Assembly (NCBI RefSeq): GCF_034424215.1
Contig: NZ_CP139960.1
Coordinates: 5,394,001 to 5,458,000, forward strand
DNA length: 64,000 nt
Direction of reading: 5' to 3'
From: Niabella yanshanensis
GTDB taxonomy: Bacteria > Bacteroidota > Bacteroidia > Chitinophagales > Chitinophagaceae
Shown: in pieces, positions 28,573 through 38,224 of the stretch
Position numbering within the stretch: position 1 is the first letter of the stretch
Layout of the letters: each line of letters starts with the position of its first letter
Notes under the pieces: generated by a model
Databases searched by the model: none
What the model was told of the DNA's origin: nothing
What the model saw: the letters and a program-made list of their open reading frames with translations, nothing else
Translations under genes and position numbers: made by a program

Positions 28573-29346
28573 ATGTTACAAATTACCAAGCCTATAGCAT
28601 TTATCGACCTGGAGACTACCGGGGTGAATCTGGGAACCGACAGGATAGTGGAAATAGCTATAGTGAAACTGCTGCCGGATGGTTCTAAAACGGTGAAAAG
28701 AAAGCTGATTAATCCTGAAATGCCGATATCTAAAACTTCTGTAGAGATTCATGGTATTTCTAACGAAATGGTGAAGGATGCGCCCACATTTGCCCAGGCG
28801 GCGCAGGAATTGAAACAGGTATTGGATGATTGTGATCTTGCAGGGTATAACTCTAATCGATTTGATATCCCTTTACTGGTTGAAGAGTTTTTACGCGCAG
28901 GCGTGGATTTTGATATGAAAGGGCGCAGGATGGTAGACGTGCAGAACATTTTTCATAAAATGGAGCAGCGCACCTTATCAGCAGCGTATAAATTTTATTG
29001 TGGAAAAGTATTGGAGTCTGCCCACTCTGCAGAAGCAGATGCTTCTGCCACACATGAAGTGCTGGTAGCTCAAATCGAGCGTTATCCCGAATTGGGCAAT
29101 ACCATCGACTCCATCAATAAATTTATTGGTGAGGAAGTGGTGGTGGATTTTGCACGCAGGTTTGTGATGCAGGACGGTGTAGAGGTGTTCAATTTTGGAA
29201 AATATAAAGGACAATCCATTGCAGAGATATTAACCAAAGAGCCTCAGTATTACGATTGGATGATGAGGGGAGATTTTCCTCAGCAAACTAAACAAAAGCT
29301 GACCGAAATCTTTACCCGTACCAAACTGAAGGGACTAAAGCTCTAA
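28573..29346 (+). CDS. DnaQ-like 3'-5' exonuclease with C-terminal DUF3820-like domain
   Basis: The 257-residue protein has the DEDDh exonuclease fold: FIDLETTG with Asp12 and Glu14, a middle Asp in LAGYNSNRFDIPLL, and the His/Asp motif SAHSAEADA. Residues ~195-250 (VFNFGKYKGQSIAEILTKEP and YYDWMMRGDF) match the small DUF3820 domain that accompanies exonucleases in this phylum. It resembles the polymerase III epsilon subunit but is not necessarily the replicative proofreader. Confidence 0.88.
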   Translation: MLQITKPIAFIDLETTGVNLGTDRIVEIAIVKLLPDGSKTVKRKLINPEMPISKTSVEIHGISNEMVKDAPTFAQAAQELKQVLDDCDLAGYNSNRFDIPLLVEEFLRAGVDFDMKGRRMVDVQNIFHKMEQRTLSAAYKFYCGKVLESAHSAEADASATHEVLVAQIERYPELGNTIDSINKFIGEEVVVDFARRFVMQDGVEVFNFGKYKGQSIAEILTKEPQYYDWMMRGDFPQQTKQKLTEIFTRTKLKGLKL

Positions 29347-29432
29347 AGATTTTAGAAATGGAAGAAACCTGTGCCGGAAGAATGAGCCATAGACACGATA
29401 GATGAACCGTGTTTTTGTTGATTTAATTATGA

Positions 29433-30197
29433 TTGTTCTTGGATAAGATAGTTATCATACCAACCTATAACGAAAAAGAAAATATTGAAAGCATTCTGAA
29501 AGCTGTATTTGAGCTCGAGGGTGGTTTTCATGTATTGATTGTGGATGATGGTTCCCCGGACGGTACTGCCGATATTGTACGCATGTTGCAGCAAACCTAC
29601 GAAGGCCGCCTTTTCCTGGAAGAAAGAAGGGGTAAGCTGGGTTTAGGCACTGCCTATATTCATGGGTTTAAATGGTCTTTAAAAAACGGCTACGGGTTCA
29701 TTTTTGAAATGGATGCCGACTTTTCTCATAATCCCAAAGACCTGATAAGATTATACGATGCCTGTAAAAACCAGGGTGCTGATGTAGCGATTGGTAGCCG
29801 CTATGTAAAAGGTGGCGGTGTTATTAACTGGCCGGCCGATAGGATTGCTTTATCCAAAGGAGGATCGCTTTATACACGTATTATCACCTGGATGCCCATT
29901 AAAGATCCTACAGCCGGTTTTATGTGCTACACTGCCAAAGTGCTGGAGAGCATCGATTTCGACAGTATCACATTTGTTGGCTATGCCTTCCAGATAGAAA
30001 TGAAATTCGCTTCCTGGAAACTGGGCTTTAAAATAAAGGAAGTGCCCATCATTTTCCAGGATAGAACGAAAGGACAATCCAAGATGAATAAGGGAATTGT
30101 TAAGGAAGGTATACTGGGTGTATTAAATCTTCGCTGGCAAAGTCTTTTTAAAAATTACCGAAGGCGAGTGCGAACCAAGGTTGCTGGCAGCGAGTAG
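29433..30197 (+). CDS. Polyprenol monophosphomannose synthase-like glycosyltransferase (GT2)
   Basis: The 254-residue protein starts with KIVIIPTYNEKENIESIL and has VLIVDDGSPDGTAD, GLGTAYIHGFKW, FIFEMDADFSHNP, the DXD-type motif MDAD, and IGSRYVKGGGVINWP. These are the blocks of dolichol/polyprenol phosphate mannose synthases, which move a sugar from a nucleotide donor to a lipid phosphate. No membrane segment is present. The only starts available are TTG codons (29433 or 29439), because an in-frame TGA lies at 29430; the ATG at 29429 is in another frame and ends after four codons. Confidence 0.9.
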   Translation: MFLDKIVIIPTYNEKENIESILKAVFELEGGFHVLIVDDGSPDGTADIVRMLQQTYEGRLFLEERRGKLGLGTAYIHGFKWSLKNGYGFIFEMDADFSHNPKDLIRLYDACKNQGADVAIGSRYVKGGGVINWPADRIALSKGGSLYTRIITWMPIKDPTAGFMCYTAKVLESIDFDSITFVGYAFQIEMKFASWKLGFKIKEVPIIFQDRTKGQSKMNKGIVKEGILGVLNLRWQSLFKNYRRRVRTKVAGSE

Positions 30198-30248
30198 GCG
30201 CTCACTTATTACTATTCCTCTTTCATTACTCATCACTCATTATTCATC

Positions 30249-30704
30249 ATGTACAGCAAATCAGAAGCTTCTAATTTAAAAAAAGAATTCTGGACCACCT
30301 TTGGTATGTACATGAAACCAGTGAAAAACGCCGAACAGCTTACCATTAACTGGGTTAACTATAAAACCGGTATCCGGCATATTTATTTTAGAATGGATGC
30401 TACCAAACGGGAAGCAACTATTGCTATTGAAATCAAACATCCTGATGCAGCCGGCCGGGTATCTGCATATGAACGACTTGAATCTTTAAAAAGCTACCTG
30501 GAGCAATTCCTGGAAGAATCCTGGATCTGGCAACCGGAATTTTATGATGAAGATGGCAGTAGCGCTTCGCGGATCTTTACACAATTAGAAGGCGTGAGTG
30601 TTTTCAATAAAGAACACTGGCCTGTTATCATTTCTTTTTTAAAAGAGCGGATTATTCAACTCGATCTTTTCTGGAATGATGTTAAAACTCAATTCGAGTT
30701 ATAA
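30249..30704 (+). CDS. DUF4268 domain protein
   Basis: The 151-residue soluble protein starts MYSKSEASNLKKEFWTTFGM and continues with WVNYKTGIRHIYFRMDATKR and EATIAIEI, matching DUF4268, a family related to endonuclease-like domains found in Bacteroidota. No catalytic claim can be made. It follows the glycosyltransferase after 51 bases of low-complexity sequence. Confidence 0.78.
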   Translation: MYSKSEASNLKKEFWTTFGMYMKPVKNAEQLTINWVNYKTGIRHIYFRMDATKREATIAIEIKHPDAAGRVSAYERLESLKSYLEQFLEESWIWQPEFYDEDGSSASRIFTQLEGVSVFNKEHWPVIISFLKERIIQLDLFWNDVKTQFEL

Positions 30705-30769
30705 ATTTTCTTACCTTATTTTTATCAGGTTTACTATCTTCATGACCTGCACTTTTAAAAAGATGCCAA

Positions 30770-31675
30770 ATGAAAAAGGGATTTATATTTATCCTGATAT
30801 TAGCTTCGAATATGTTACATGCACAGGAAACAATAAAGCTTTATGATGTTGTTCCTAACAGTAAAAAAACAGATATAGCAGAGAAAAGTGAAACGGCGGC
30901 TGACGGTATTACCCGTGTGAGCCAGGTGGTATCACCCGAACTGATTATGTACCGGCCGGAAAATCCAAATGGTACTGCGGTATTAATATGCCCGGGCGGT
31001 GGTTATCGTATTCTGGCAATCACACACGAAGGCCATGATGTTGCCAAAGCTTTAAATCAGTGGGGTGTAACTGCATTCGTTTTAAAATATCGTTTACCCG
31101 ATGATAAAACTATGATGGATAAGACCATCGGCCCCTTACAGGATGCAGAACGGGGCATTCAATTGATTCGTCAGAATGCCAGGCAATGGGGTATAGACCC
31201 CCGGAAAGTAGGCGTAATGGGCTTTTCGGCGGGAGGACACCTGGCAGCGTCTCTTTCCACAAAATACAACCAGGAGGTAATCGAAAATCATAAGCATATT
31301 TCTCTGCGTCCCGATTTCTCCGTATTAGTATATCCTGTAATTAGCTTTTCCGACAGCCTCGGTCATACGGGTAGCCGCGATAACCTGATTGGTAAAAAAG
31401 CTTCTCCTGATAAGATAAAGAAGTTTTCCAATGAATTATTGGTTAATAAAAAAACGCCTCCCGCCTTTTTGGTACACGCTAAAGACGATGGGGGTGTTCC
31501 CTTCGGTAATAGCATTGCCTATTATGAAGCATTGCAAAAAAATAAAGTACCGGCCGAAATAAAACTGTTTGAAAAAGGAGGACATGGGTTTGGCATGTAC
31601 AACAAAAAAGAGTCGGGCGATTGGATGGCCGAACTCCGGCAGTGGTTAATCAAAGTAAAGTTTTTAAATAAATAA
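30770..31675 (+). CDS. Exported alpha/beta hydrolase, acetyl-xylan-esterase-like
   Basis: The 301-residue protein has a signal peptide (MKKGFIFILILASNMLHAQ). The oxyanion motif CPGGGYRILA (~74-83), nucleophile elbow GFSAGGHLAASLS (Ser ~157), acid in VHAKDDGGVPFGN and His in KGGHGFGMY form the triad of the BD-FAE/carbohydrate-esterase-like group. Such enzymes deacetylate plant polysaccharides, but the substrate is inferred from the family only. Confidence 0.85.
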   Translation: MKKGFIFILILASNMLHAQETIKLYDVVPNSKKTDIAEKSETAADGITRVSQVVSPELIMYRPENPNGTAVLICPGGGYRILAITHEGHDVAKALNQWGVTAFVLKYRLPDDKTMMDKTIGPLQDAERGIQLIRQNARQWGIDPRKVGVMGFSAGGHLAASLSTKYNQEVIENHKHISLRPDFSVLVYPVISFSDSLGHTGSRDNLIGKKASPDKIKKFSNELLVNKKTPPAFLVHAKDDGGVPFGNSIAYYEALQKNKVPAEIKLFEKGGHGFGMYNKKESGDWMAELRQWLIKVKFLNK

Positions 31676-31705
31676 GTATCAACAACGATAAAATAAATAA
31701 ATGCT

Positions 31706-33109
31706 ATGAAAATTGCTTTCCACGGTGCGGCACAAACAGTGACCGGCTCGAAACATTTAATAACTTTAAAAAATGGGAAAAAAATACTCCTGGATTGTGG
31801 TATGTTTCAGGGTATGGGCGATGAAACCGAATTCTTAAATCGCGATTTTGGTTTTGTAAGCAGTGAAGTCGACGCAATGATCTTATCACATGCGCATATA
31901 GATCATTCAGGGTTGATACCAAAACTCGTATCGGAAGGATTCAATGGAAATATTTATTGCTCGCCTGCAACTAAGGAACTTGCTGCTATACTATTAATGG
32001 ATAGCGCCGAGATTCAGGAAAGTGATGCCAGGTTTATGGAGAAAAAGCGGGTGACAGGGTTGCCGGAATTACTAAAACCTTTGTATACGATTGAAGACGC
32101 TAAAAGTACGATTCCTCTTTTTGCGCCCAGGGAATACGGCGAATGGTTTGATGTAATAGAAGGGGTGACCTGTATGTTTACCGACGCCGGACATATCATC
32201 GGAAGTCAATGCGTACATTTGAAAATAAAGGAAGATGGTAAAGAACGCAAGATCACTTTTAGCGGTGATTTGGGCCGGTATCGCGATATTATTTTACGGT
32301 CTCCGGAGGTATTTCCGCAGGCAGACTATATCATTATGGAATCTACCTATGGTAATAGCCTGCATGATAACATAACAGGTACACCCGATCAGCTATTAGA
32401 CTGGATTCAGCGTGTTTGTGTGGATCGTAAGGGGAAACTCATCCTGCCGGCCTTTAGCGTGGGACGTACACAGGAAATCCTTTATTTCTTAAATCAGCTT
32501 GAGCTGGAGAACCGGTTGCCCAGGATCCCGGTCTTTGTGGATAGCCCGTTGAGTATAGAAGCAACTGACATGGTTAAACGTTTTCCTCAATACTTTAATA
32601 AACGTATACAGAACGTGATGAAAAACGATGATGATCCGTTCATGTTCCCGGGGCTTACTTATATCAAAGATGTAAGAGATTCCAAGGCGCTTAACTTTAG
32701 AAGCGGACCAATGGTTATTGTATCCGCCAGTGGTATGGCAGATGCCGGTCGTGTAAAACACCATATATATAACACGGTAGAAAATTCAAGAAATGCGATT
32801 GTATTGACAGGGTATTGCGAACCTAATTCTTTAGGGGCGCGGCTTTTGTCTGGTATGAAAGAAGTAGGCATATTTGGCACCGAAAGACAGGTCAATGCCG
32901 AAATAGGTCAGATACGTAGCATGAGCGCACATGGCGATTATGAAGATATGAGTCAATGGCTGGCCTGCCAGGATCCAAGAGCAGTAAGGAAGCTGTTTCT
33001 GGTGCATGGTGAGCCTGATGTGCAGTTGGATTTTAAAAACCGTTTATTGAAAAAAGGCTTTATGGATGTAGAAATTCCCGAACGTCATTTTGAAATAGGA
33101 TTGGATTAA
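31706..33109 (+). CDS. Beta-CASP metallo-beta-lactamase-fold RNase-like protein
   Basis: The 467-residue protein has the metal motif SHAHIDHSG (His62, His64, Asp66, His67), TDAGHIIGSQ, FSGDLGR, the beta-CASP insert with MESTYGNSLH and LPAFSVGRTQEIL, and the late motifs SASGMADAGRVKHH and SMSAHGDYEDM. It matches the archaeal/bacterial CPSF-like RNA nuclease group. Cytoplasmic; presumed RNA processing or decay enzyme. Confidence 0.9.
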   Translation: MKIAFHGAAQTVTGSKHLITLKNGKKILLDCGMFQGMGDETEFLNRDFGFVSSEVDAMILSHAHIDHSGLIPKLVSEGFNGNIYCSPATKELAAILLMDSAEIQESDARFMEKKRVTGLPELLKPLYTIEDAKSTIPLFAPREYGEWFDVIEGVTCMFTDAGHIIGSQCVHLKIKEDGKERKITFSGDLGRYRDIILRSPEVFPQADYIIMESTYGNSLHDNITGTPDQLLDWIQRVCVDRKGKLILPAFSVGRTQEILYFLNQLELENRLPRIPVFVDSPLSIEATDMVKRFPQYFNKRIQNVMKNDDDPFMFPGLTYIKDVRDSKALNFRSGPMVIVSASGMADAGRVKHHIYNTVENSRNAIVLTGYCEPNSLGARLLSGMKEVGIFGTERQVNAEIGQIRSMSAHGDYEDMSQWLACQDPRAVRKLFLVHGEPDVQLDFKNRLLKKGFMDVEIPERHFEIGLD

Positions 33110-33120
33110 AAAAGTATAGC

Positions 33121-33150
33121 AAACCGCCGTAGTGGCGGTTTTGCTTTTAA
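33121..33150 (+). terminator. Intrinsic terminator of the beta-CASP gene
   Basis: Arms AAACCGCC (33121-33128) and GGCGGTTT (33134-33141) around GTAGT, followed by TGCTTTT. It lies 12 bases after the stop. Confidence 0.8.
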
Positions 33151-33254
33151 ATGGAATCAATAACCTGCTTTTTATTCCGGTGGGCATCGCTACTTCTTGA
33201 TATTTATCAATTCGGGCTATCCCAAAAATGGTTTATCTTTCCTAAAAGATCGAT

Positions 33255-35705
33255 ATGAGACTGCTGCCATTCTGCTTTTCTTTATTGATAACGGTTTTGT
33301 TGATATTTATCCTGGATCAACCAATAGGGACTAAAGTACCCATGCCCCTGGGTAGCTTCCTGAGTCCGCAAACGGGTTTTTGGCAGAATGCCGAAGATAC
33401 TGCTTATAATTATAGCGTCGATATTCAGCAATCCGATCTGAAAGGGAATGCAAAAGTGTACTTTGATGAAAGGCTTGTTCCGCACGTCTTTGCAGAGAAT
33501 GATGAAGATCTTTATTTTATACAGGGTTACCTGCATGCTAAATTCCGCTTGTTTCAAATGGATCTGCAAACCAAAGCAGCAGAAGGCCGGGCCAGTGAAA
33601 TAGCGGGTCCTGTTGCCGTTAACTATGATAAAGAGCAACGCCGGCTGGGAATGAAGTTTGCAGCAGAAAACACCTTACAGGTTGTGGAGCAGAACCCGGA
33701 TGCGCTCGCACGCTACACGTCTTACACGAAAGGAATTAATGCCTACATCAACACATTGACAGAAAGTTCTCTGCCGTTAGAGTACAAAATACTCAACTTT
33801 AAACCTGAGCAGTGGACCAATCTGAGAACAATGTTATTGTTGAAGATGATGGCTAAAATGCTGTCTTCAGGAACAGAACATGATCTGGAAAATACCAGCC
33901 TCCGCGCCATCCTTACTTCTGAGCAGTTCAATCTTTTATATCCGCAGGTACCGGACTCTTTGTTGCCGATAGTACCTAAGGGAACCGTTTTTCCCAAGCC
34001 CATGCATGATTATAAACTACCTGCTAACGTAGACTCCGCCTATTTTCATAACCAAAGAATCGTGGCAGCACAGACCAGATATCGCGAGGATAAAGATAAT
34101 GGAAGTAATAACTGGGTAGTAGCTGGCAGCAAAACAGCGAGCGGGGCGCCTATTCTTTGTAACGACCCGCATTTGGAGCTATCCCTTCCGTCTATATGGT
34201 ACGAGATGCAATTGACAAGCCCCACCTCAAATGTTTATGGCGCCAGCTTGCCCGGCAGCCCTTTTGTGATCATTGGTTTTAATGATTCAATTGCCTGGGG
34301 TGTTACTAATGCCCAGAGAGATGTAAAAGATTATTACACCATCAGGTTTAAAGATGATAGTAAAAAAGAATACTGGTTTAATAACGCCTGGAAGCCCACC
34401 CAACAAAGGATTGAAGAAATTAAAGTAAAGGGGCAGGCTCCTGTTTTTGATACGGTGGCTTACACTTTATTTGGTCCTGTGATTTACGACGGGGCTTACA
34501 CAGATACTATTACCCGCCAGGATGCGCTGGCCGTCAAATGGATGGCACATCATACAGGCGATGATGGCAGCGCTTTTTATAAACTGAACCGCGCGGGAAA
34601 TTATAATGAGTATGTATCCGCTATAAAAGATTTTGAATGTCCTGGTCAAAATTTTGTATTTGCATCCAGGTCGGGAGATATTGCTATCTGGCAACAAGGG
34701 AAGTTTCCTGACAGGTGGCAGGGACAGGGGCAATACATCATGCCCGGGCAAGACAGTAGCTATCTCTGGCAGGGGTATATCCCCCAATCAGAAAATCCAC
34801 ATGCTTTTAATCCGGAGCGTGGGTTTCTGGAAAGTGCCAATCAGCGACCGGTTGATGGAACTTATCCTTACTTTATACCGGGAACCTATATTACACCGCG
34901 AGCTAACGCTATCGAACATTTCCTGAGTCGGATGAACGGAATAAGTGTGCAAAATATGATGGAACTGCAAAATAATAATTACAATATCCTGGCCAGCCAA
35001 ATGATACCCATCTTCCTGCACCACATTAATGAGGCTGCGTTGACGGCAGGAGCACGTACTTATTTAAATACTGTTAAGCAATGGGATTTTGAAGCAGGGC
35101 CTTATTCTGTCGGGCAAACGATCTACCAGTTCTGGTTAGATAGTTTGCAGAGGAATATCTGGTCAGATGAGTTAGGCAAAACAGGCGTTAAAGTGCCTGT
35201 TCCCGAAGAGCAAACGCTGATGGAGCTTTTGATAACAGACTCAACTGCGCTGGGATTCGTGGATAATAAAAACACGCCACAGGTCGAAACATTAAGAGAC
35301 CTGGTGACGGCTTCGCTTAACGGCGCGGCGGTGAAACTGGCTCAGTCAGAAAAAGAAGGCAGGCTGGAATGGGCTAAATTTAAAGAGCCGGCAATTTATC
35401 ACTTACTGAAGGCTAATCTGCCTTCATTTGCCCGCACTCATTTACCGGTGGGCGGAGCCGGAAGCGTAATCAATGCTATCAAAAAAAGCCATGGCCCAAG
35501 CTGGCGAATGATTGTTCAAATGTCCGGCACTATTGAAGCTTATGGGGTGTATCCCGGTGGACAAAGTGGTAATCCCGGTAGCCGGTTTTATGATAATGCA
35601 GTGGATAGCTGGGTGCAGGGTAAATACTACCAGCTTTGGATGATGCAGAAAGGGCAGGAGGGCGATGGCCGTGTTAAATGGACCATGAGCTTCATAAAGG
35701 GCTAA
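33255..35705 (+). CDS. Penicillin acylase family (Ntn-hydrolase S45) amidase
   Basis: The 816-residue precursor has an N-terminal hydrophobic signal or anchor (PFCFSLLITVLLIFIL). The alpha chain contains DERLVPHVFAENDEDLYFIQ and FRLFQMDLQTKAAEGRASE. The autoprocessing site is GSNNW, where Ser284 becomes the N-terminal nucleophile of the beta chain, followed by NDPHLELSLPSIWYEM and the Asn of the oxyanion hole. The C-terminus contains GGQSGNPGSRFYDN, typical of the family. It hydrolyses amide bonds, possibly acyl-homoserine lactones or beta-lactams; the substrate is not deducible. Probably periplasmic. Confidence 0.92.
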   Translation: MRLLPFCFSLLITVLLIFILDQPIGTKVPMPLGSFLSPQTGFWQNAEDTAYNYSVDIQQSDLKGNAKVYFDERLVPHVFAENDEDLYFIQGYLHAKFRLFQMDLQTKAAEGRASEIAGPVAVNYDKEQRRLGMKFAAENTLQVVEQNPDALARYTSYTKGINAYINTLTESSLPLEYKILNFKPEQWTNLRTMLLLKMMAKMLSSGTEHDLENTSLRAILTSEQFNLLYPQVPDSLLPIVPKGTVFPKPMHDYKLPANVDSAYFHNQRIVAAQTRYREDKDNGSNNWVVAGSKTASGAPILCNDPHLELSLPSIWYEMQLTSPTSNVYGASLPGSPFVIIGFNDSIAWGVTNAQRDVKDYYTIRFKDDSKKEYWFNNAWKPTQQRIEEIKVKGQAPVFDTVAYTLFGPVIYDGAYTDTITRQDALAVKWMAHHTGDDGSAFYKLNRAGNYNEYVSAIKDFECPGQNFVFASRSGDIAIWQQGKFPDRWQGQGQYIMPGQDSSYLWQGYIPQSENPHAFNPERGFLESANQRPVDGTYPYFIPGTYITPRANAIEHFLSRMNGISVQNMMELQNNNYNILASQMIPIFLHHINEAALTAGARTYLNTVKQWDFEAGPYSVGQTIYQFWLDSLQRNIWSDELGKTGVKVPVPEEQTLMELLITDSTALGFVDNKNTPQVETLRDLVTASLNGAAVKLAQSEKEGRLEWAKFKEPAIYHLLKANLPSFARTHLPVGGAGSVINAIKKSHGPSWRMIVQMSGTIEAYGVYPGGQSGNPGSRFYDNAVDSWVQGKYYQLWMMQKGQEGDGRVKWTMSFIKG

Positions 35706-35780
35706 AAAACGCTGTACGACGGCTTGCAAGTGGCTATGCTTAATCTTAAACCTTGAATTGTGAACTTTAATCAGGTAATC

Positions 35781-36125
35781 ATGAAATTTTTTATATCCCT
35801 TCTGTCTATAGCAATTTTATCATTTATAGTTGGTTTATATACATCCTGGTGGAGTGTTGCTGTGGTGGCGTTTGTTGTTTCCCTATGCGTTGTGCAAAGT
35901 CCGGGATCTTCTTTTTGGTCAGGGTTTATGGGCGTTTTTCTGCTTTGGCTGATTATTGCCTTATTAATCAATGCAGCCAATGGAGGTATACTCGCTAACA
36001 GGATCGGAGGGATGTTAGGTGTTGGGCAGAGCCCCGTGTTACTGGCTTTTATTACGGCATTAGCGGGAGGTCTTGTTGCCGGGTTTGCTGCTTTAACAGC
36101 TTCGTACATCAGGAAAAAAGTATAA
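35781..36125 (+). CDS. Small hypothetical membrane protein
   Basis: From ATG 35781 the product is 114 residues with four membrane helices (FFISLLSIAILSFIVGLY, then VAVVAFVVSLCVV, VFLLWLIIALLIN, FITALAGGLVAGFAAL). A GTG seven codons upstream is possible. I recognise no family. Confidence 0.6.
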   Translation: MKFFISLLSIAILSFIVGLYTSWWSVAVVAFVVSLCVVQSPGSSFWSGFMGVFLLWLIIALLINAANGGILANRIGGMLGVGQSPVLLAFITALAGGLVAGFAALTASYIRKKV

Positions 36126-36312
36126 ACAAGCCGCTGAATTGCCAATTGCGATAATATCATCTTCTTCCTGATTTCGGGAGCTACAACCTGTTAATGTCGT
36201 TGGGTGATCTACATTTCTCATCGTCTCTGGAGGTAATGCATCGTACTATCCATTTTCTTATGTTTTAAACAATGGCTTAGCTATTCAGCCATCTGAAGTC
36301 GCAAATTACGCG

Positions 36313-36320
36313 TACCTTTG
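36313..36320 (+). promoter_or_regulatory. Candidate -7 promoter box for trhO
   Basis: TACCTTTG followed by CA matches TAnnTTTG and lies about 80 bases before the ATG at 36401. Confidence 0.4.
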
Positions 36321-36400
36321 CACCGCGAAATTTGGTGCAGCCTGCAACTGCCCAATTATTAAATAATTTCCTGCACCGGCAGGATCAAATTTCAAAATTA

Positions 36401-37447
36401 ATGGCTTTACACAATCGGGTTTCCCGCAAGGAGCTGAAGGAGCGTATTTTACAGGATAATACACCTCGCACCACTATATCATTCTATTGTTATTTCAAAA
36501 TAACAGACCCTGTACAGTTTCGAAACCATCTTTACCGCAACTTTTCTGATATGGGCGTGCTCGGCCGCATTTATGTCGCTGAAGAAGGCATCAATGCACA
36601 GATAAGTGTGCCGACCGGCAAATTTGACACATTCAAAGAATTTTTATATCGTTTAGATACCGCGTTGATTAACTTGCGTTTAAATATTGCAGTTGATGAT
36701 GATGGGAAGTCTTTTTATGTACTGGACATTAAGGTTCGTAATAAGATTGTTGCTGACGGAATAGAAGATGCCGGTTTCGATATGGCTAACCGTGGTAAAT
36801 ATGCCGACGCCAAAACATTTAACAAGCTAAGTAATGATCCTGAAACCATCATTATTGACATGCGTAACCACTATGAATTTGAAGTAGGACATTTCGAAAA
36901 TGCAATAGAAATTCCCAGCGATACTTTTCGGGAACAATTACCCATGGCAGTAGAGATGATGCAGGAGCATAAAGACAGGAACATTATCATGTACTGTACC
37001 GGCGGGATACGATGTGAAAAGGCTTCAGCATATATGCTGCATAAAGGTTTCACAAATGTATTTCATTTGGAAGGTGGTATTATCAATTATGTGAATAAAG
37101 TAAAAGAGGAGGGACTTGAAAATAAATTTCATGGAAAGAATTTCGTTTTCGACCAGCGATTAGGGGAACGGATTACGGATGAAATTATTTCAAAATGCCA
37201 CCAATGCGGGAAGCCGGCAGATACACATGTAAATTGCGTCAATGACGCCTGTCATTTGCTTTTTATTCAGTGCGGGGATTGCGCAAATGAATTTGAAGAA
37301 TGTTGCAGCATTGATTGTAAGGAGTTTATACATTTATCGGCTGAGCAACAAAAAGAATTACGTAGCGGGGTGGATTTGGGGCGGAATGTGTTTAATAAAT
37401 CGAAATCCAGGTTAGGGAATCTGACAACCAGGAACAGCACAGACTGA
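36401..37447 (+). CDS. trhO: tRNA uridine(34) hydroxylase (rhodanese-related, TrhO/YceA)
   Basis: Starting at ATG 36401 the product is 348 residues; an in-frame TTG at 36332 gives an unlikely longer form. The N-terminal acylphosphatase-like domain contains [17 protein letters not shown]; the rhodanese domain contains [18 protein letters not shown] and the active loop [15 protein letters not shown]; the C-terminus has a Cys-rich element ([14 protein letters not shown] and [12 protein letters not shown]) that probably binds zinc. TrhO makes 5-hydroxyuridine at tRNA position 34 in E. coli. Confidence 0.93.
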   Translation: MALHNRVSRKELKERILQDNTPRTTISFYCYFKITDPVQFRNHLYRNFSDMGVLGRIYVAEEGINAQISVPTGKFDTFKEFLYRLDTALINLRLNIAVDDDGKSFYVLDIKVRNKIVADGIEDAGFDMANRGKYADAKTFNKLSNDPETIIIDMRNHYEFEVGHFENAIEIPSDTFREQLPMAVEMMQEHKDRNIIMYCTGGIRCEKASAYMLHKGFTNVFHLEGGIINYVNKVKEEGLENKFHGKNFVFDQRLGERITDEIISKCHQCGKPADTHVNCVNDACHLLFIQCGDCANEFEECCSIDCKEFIHLSAEQQKELRSGVDLGRNVFNKSKSRLGNLTTRNSTD

Positions 37448-37522
37448 AAATAACTTTTTTTTATGAATTGCAGCGTTTGGAATGATGTTTGCGTCTATAG
37501 GAATTGTTAAAGCTAAACTTTT

Positions 37523-37696
37523 ATGAACAGGATATCCAAGATGCTTCTTCTTCTTTTACTGGTAATTTTGCCGGTCGTACTTTTTGTTCTCGACAACAGG
37601 CAGGTTTTAGCCGAAAATGCAAAAGATGCTTTGCCGGTCAAGGAACCTGCAAGATCAGCAGGTCCTGTGTTTTCGGTGTTTAATGGCGCTGAATAA
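37523..37696 (+). CDS. Small single-pass membrane peptide
   Basis: ATG at 37523 opens a 57-residue frame with one strong membrane segment (MLLLLLLVILPVVLFVL, ~7-23), a charged loop and a Ser/Pro/Gly tail ending FSVFNGAE. It ends 4 bases before the end of the convergent DUF1003 gene. No family is recognised. Confidence 0.5.
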   Translation: MNRISKMLLLLLLVILPVVLFVLDNRQVLAENAKDALPVKEPARSAGPVFSVFNGAE

Positions 37697-37700
37697 AAAA

Positions 37701-38213
37701 TCAGCCTTTCTCCGATTTCAACAACTCCACTTCCTGCTGCAAACGTATAATCAGTTCCTGTATCTGTATAATTTTGTCTGTCCGGTTTTGAGCTTCAGTG
37801 TGTTGTGTAGCGGAGGGTAATGTATCATCTTTCGGTTCATCATCCATCTCCTCCTGTAGTTCTTCTACATCTTCCTGTATCTCTTCTACATCTTCCTGAA
37901 TTTCTTCGATATCTTCCTGAATTTCTTCTACATCCTCTTGTATCTCTTCGATGTCTTTACTGTTTTTATTGACTGACATCTGGATAAAAATGGCCAGGTA
38001 GATAGCTTCGAGTGAAACTATCGTGGTGAGTACCAGCAGCATTTTATCGAAGCTTACGATATGTAATGGAGGCAATGCAAAAGCAGTTATAAATAGCAGC
38101 GTATGTACTGCCAGCGACGGAGTAGATCCGATCCATCGTGTAGCTACGTCCGCAATACGCTCCAGTCGCTCCCGGTTGCGCTCTCCTAATGTGTGTGTAT
38201 CTTTTTGTTGCAT
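37701..38213 (-). CDS. DUF1003 membrane protein with heptad-repeat tail
   Basis: From the ATG at 38213 the product is 170 residues. RERLERIADVATRWIGSTPS, SLAVHTLLFITAFALPP and SLEAIYLAIFIQMSVNKNSK are the DUF1003 core, with two membrane segments. The C-terminus is an acidic coiled coil of about five EEIQED[VI] heptads (~95-130), then a helical end. The TAnnTTTG box upstream supports this start over the longer frame to 38279. Function unknown. Confidence 0.8.
   Translation of the reverse strand: MQQKDTHTLGERNRERLERIADVATRWIGSTPSLAVHTLLFITAFALPPLHIVSFDKMLLVLTTIVSLEAIYLAIFIQMSVNKNSKDIEEIQEDVEEIQEDIEEIQEDVEEIQEDVEELQEEMDDEPKDDTLPSATQHTEAQNRTDKIIQIQELIIRLQQEVELLKSEKG
37849..37956 (-). repeat. Tandem 21-bp repeat encoding EEIQED[VI] heptads
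   Basis: Five near-identical 21-bp units lie within the DUF1003 gene. Such repeats can expand or contract without breaking the frame, since each unit is seven codons. Confidence 0.8.
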
Positions 38214-38224
38214 AAATGAGGGCG

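Noticed and set aside
30205-30248. Low-complexity ATTACTCATCACTCATTATT stretch before the DUF4268 gene
   Set aside because: Simple sequence without symmetrical structure; no regulatory role can be argued.
36332-36400. TTG-initiated N-terminal extension of trhO
   Set aside because: The extension lacks family similarity and a normal ATG lies at 36401 just before the conserved region.
37849-37956. Possible CRISPR-like repeat array
   Set aside because: The repeats are contiguous 21-bp units in a coding frame with no spacers.
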